5,812 nucleotides of DNA from positions 1 to 5,812 of the forward strand of contig CADBQV010000250.1 in NCBI GenBank assembly GCA_902796895.1, in the 5' to 3' direction. The position numbers and the translations under genes were made by a program. The notes below the pieces were generated by a model. That model was not told the origin of the DNA. It saw only the letters and a program-made list of their open reading frames with translations, and searched no databases. Below, piece after piece: positions 4,214 to 5,812 of the stretch. Numbering within the stretch: position 1 is the first letter of the stretch; the number at the start of each line of letters is the position of its first letter. Origin of the DNA: an uncultured Erysipelotrichaceae bacterium (GTDB taxonomy: Bacteria; Bacillota_I; Bacilli_A; Acholeplasmatales; Anaeroplasmataceae).

Positions 4214-5812
4214 ATGTTTGATGGAATATTTTTATCAAAATTACAAAAAGAATTAAGTATTATTAAATCAGGAAGAATATCTAAAATAATAGAATCTGCA
4301 GATAATGAATTTATTTTTCAAATAAGAGTTAATAAAATGAATTTAAATTTATTACTTTCTTATTCTCAAACTTATTCAAGAATTCATTTTACAAATAAAG
4401 TTGTTGAATCAATTAATCAAGTTAAATCATACACGATGTTTTTAAGAAAGCATATAGGTGGTTATTTCATTGAAGATATATATCAATATGAAACTGATAG
4501 AATATTAATAATGAAATTATCTGGTTTTAATGAAATGCAGGATAAAAACACTAAATATTTAATATCTGAAATAATGGGTAGATATTCTAATATGATTTTA
4601 ACTGATGAAAATTATGTTATACTTGATGCCTTAAAGCATGATGGTATTGGTGAATATAATAGAACTATACTACCTAATGCTATATATGAATTTCCTAAAA
4701 CAGAAAAATTAAATCCATATAATTATAATAAGATTGAGATGAATCAACTTTTTATTGATAAAAAGATAGATAATCCTAAAGATATTACAAATACATTTAA
4801 TGGTATTTCATTAATGTTATCATATAGTGTATTTAAAAATGATTATATAGCTAATAATTTTTATGATTATATAAATATAGATATTAAACCATCAATTATT
4901 AAAGGTTATAATGATCAATTAGATTTTTATTATAATAATTTAAATTATGAAATAATTAAGCAATTTAATACTTTATCTGAATTATTAGATGAATATTATT
5001 ATGACTTAGATTTAAAAGCTAAAATAAAAGCTAAAACAGGAGATATTTCTTCTTTTTTAAATAAACAAATAAATAAATTAAGTGATAAGATAATTAAATT
5101 AAATAATGAATTATTAGATAGTGAAAAGAAAGATATGTATAAATTATATGGAGAATTATTATTATCTTATCCTAAATTAAAGGATAAATTAGATAAGAAA
5201 TATGATATTATAGAAAATTCAAATAGATATTATAAAAAATATCAAAAGGCTAAAAAGGCTACTTCTTTTATTAAAGAACAGATTGATATTTGTAATAATG
5301 AAATAGAATATTTTAATTTACTTTTATCACAGCTTAAATTTGCTACATTAAATGAAGCATTAGATATTCAAGATGAATTAATTAAGAATAAATATTTATT
5401 TAAGCAATTAAATAATACTAAAAAGAAAAAAGAAAAGCCTAAATTATTAACTTATATTGTTAATAATACATTTATATCAGTTGGTAAAAACAATATTCAA
5501 AATGATTATTTAACTAATCAATTTTCAAAAGCTAACGATATGTGGTTTCATGTCAAAGACGCGCCAGGTAGTCATGTTGTAATACACTCAGATACACTAG
5601 ATGAAACATTAATTAGAACAGCAGCAAATCTTGCAGCATATTATTCAACTAAATCAGATTCTTCTTCTGTAGCTGTTGATTATACTTTAATTAAAAACAT
5701 TAAAAAGATTCCTGGTAAGAAATCTTGTTTTGTAACATATAAAAATCAAAAGACAATTTATATAGATCCAAATATTGATTTAATAAATAAGCTTGAGGTA
5801 AAAATGAAATGA
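4214..5812 (+). CDS. rqcH: Ribosome quality control protein RqcH (NFACT family, YloA/FbpA-like)
   Basis: RqcH binds split 50S subunits that carry stalled peptidyl-tRNA and recruits tRNA-Ala to add C-terminal alanine tails that mark the peptide for degradation. The product is 532 residues from 4214, or 536 from 4202. I prefer 4214 because the family begins 'MxFDGxF' and a GGTGAT precedes it. In 532 numbering the NFACT-N domain holds FDGIF at 2-6, FLRKHIGG at 76-83 and the DR pair D95-R96 known to be needed in B. subtilis RqcH. A helix-hairpin-helix region carries GIS at 197-199, and a long coiled coil runs about 275-400. The NFACT-R domain (about 412-520) contains DMWFHVKDAPGSH at 442-454 and VDYT. 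All domains are present, so it should be active. The stop is TGA at the last base of the window. In streptococci and staphylococci relatives were described as fibronectin-binding proteins; the ribosomal role is better founded. Confidence 0.95.
   Translation: MFDGIFLSKLQKELSIIKSGRISKIIESADNEFIFQIRVNKMNLNLLLSYSQTYSRIHFTNKVVESINQVKSYTMFLRKHIGGYFIEDIYQYETDRILIMKLSGFNEMQDKNTKYLISEIMGRYSNMILTDENYVILDALKHDGIGEYNRTILPNAIYEFPKTEKLNPYNYNKIEMNQLFIDKKIDNPKDITNTFNGISLMLSYSVFKNDYIANNFYDYINIDIKPSIIKGYNDQLDFYYNNLNYEIIKQFNTLSELLDEYYYDLDLKAKIKAKTGDISSFLNKQINKLSDKIIKLNNELLDSEKKDMYKLYGELLLSYPKLKDKLDKKYDIIENSNRYYKKYQKAKKATSFIKEQIDICNNEIEYFNLLLSQLKFATLNEALDIQDELIKNKYLFKQLNNTKKKKEKPKLLTYIVNNTFISVGKNNIQNDYLTNQFSKANDMWFHVKDAPGSHVVIHSDTLDETLIRTAANLAAYYSTKSDSSSVAVDYTLIKNIKKIPGKKSCFVTYKNQKTIYIDPNIDLINKLEVKMK

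Noticed and set aside
5014..5038. Short direct repeat aaaagctaaaa in rqcH
   Set aside because: It encodes the KAKIKAK stretch before the coiled coil; a lysine-rich low-complexity segment explains it.
1..5812. Defence system, CRISPR array, insertion sequence, prophage part or riboswitch
   Set aside because: All sequence is taken up by housekeeping-type genes with gaps below 75 bp; no repeat-spacer pattern, transposase, terminal repeats or structured leader was seen.

Overview
The window is 5.8 kb of very AT-rich bacterial DNA, almost fully coding, and looks chromosomal. The proteins are Bacillota-type, closest in style to Bacilli or wall-less relatives: UvrC with FDNSN and LRKC motifs, omega, Gmk and an RqcH (YloA-type) NFACT protein. 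Tryptophan is written TGG. TGA ends uvrC and rqcH where the families should end, so the code is the standard bacterial one and not the Mycoplasma/Spiroplasma code. A low-GC Bacilli lineage (Erysipelotrichia-like, Acholeplasma-like or an uncultured gut group) is an inference; the species cannot be told from this window.

Layout: six genes run on the minus strand and one on the plus strand. From right to left on the minus strand they are a small YbjN-like protein of unknown role (4142-3771), guanylate kinase gmk (3714-3091), RNA polymerase omega rpoZ (3036-2812), an intrinsic terminator (2807-2778), a PF06541-type membrane protein (2768-2019), uvrC (2019-247), and the first 86 codons of a COG2509-type FAD-dependent dehydrogenase (260 to the left edge). 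On the plus strand, rqcH runs from 4214 (or 4202) to the last base of the window. It is divergent from the YbjN-like gene across a gap of about 60-70 bp that seems to hold both promoters.

The rqcH / gmk / rpoZ neighbourhood is a known Bacillota arrangement linking translation quality control, GMP phosphorylation and RNA polymerase assembly. Here the usual companions (yicC/yloC, remA, coaBC, priA) are not seen. Instead gmk follows an uncharacterised small protein and rpoZ is followed by a tightly coupled trio: membrane protein, excision nuclease UvrC, flavoprotein. In that trio stop and start codons overlap (1 nt, then 14 nt). The trio starts about 10 nt after the rpoZ terminator with no visible ribosome binding site or promoter of its own, so it may depend on terminator read-through.

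I see no mobile element, CRISPR array, tRNA or rRNA, and no intergenic stretch above 70 bp. This is mainly a housekeeping region. The points worth a second look are the YbjN-like gene, the terminator-spanning linkage of the trio, and the unusual residues next to the UvrC nuclease histidine.
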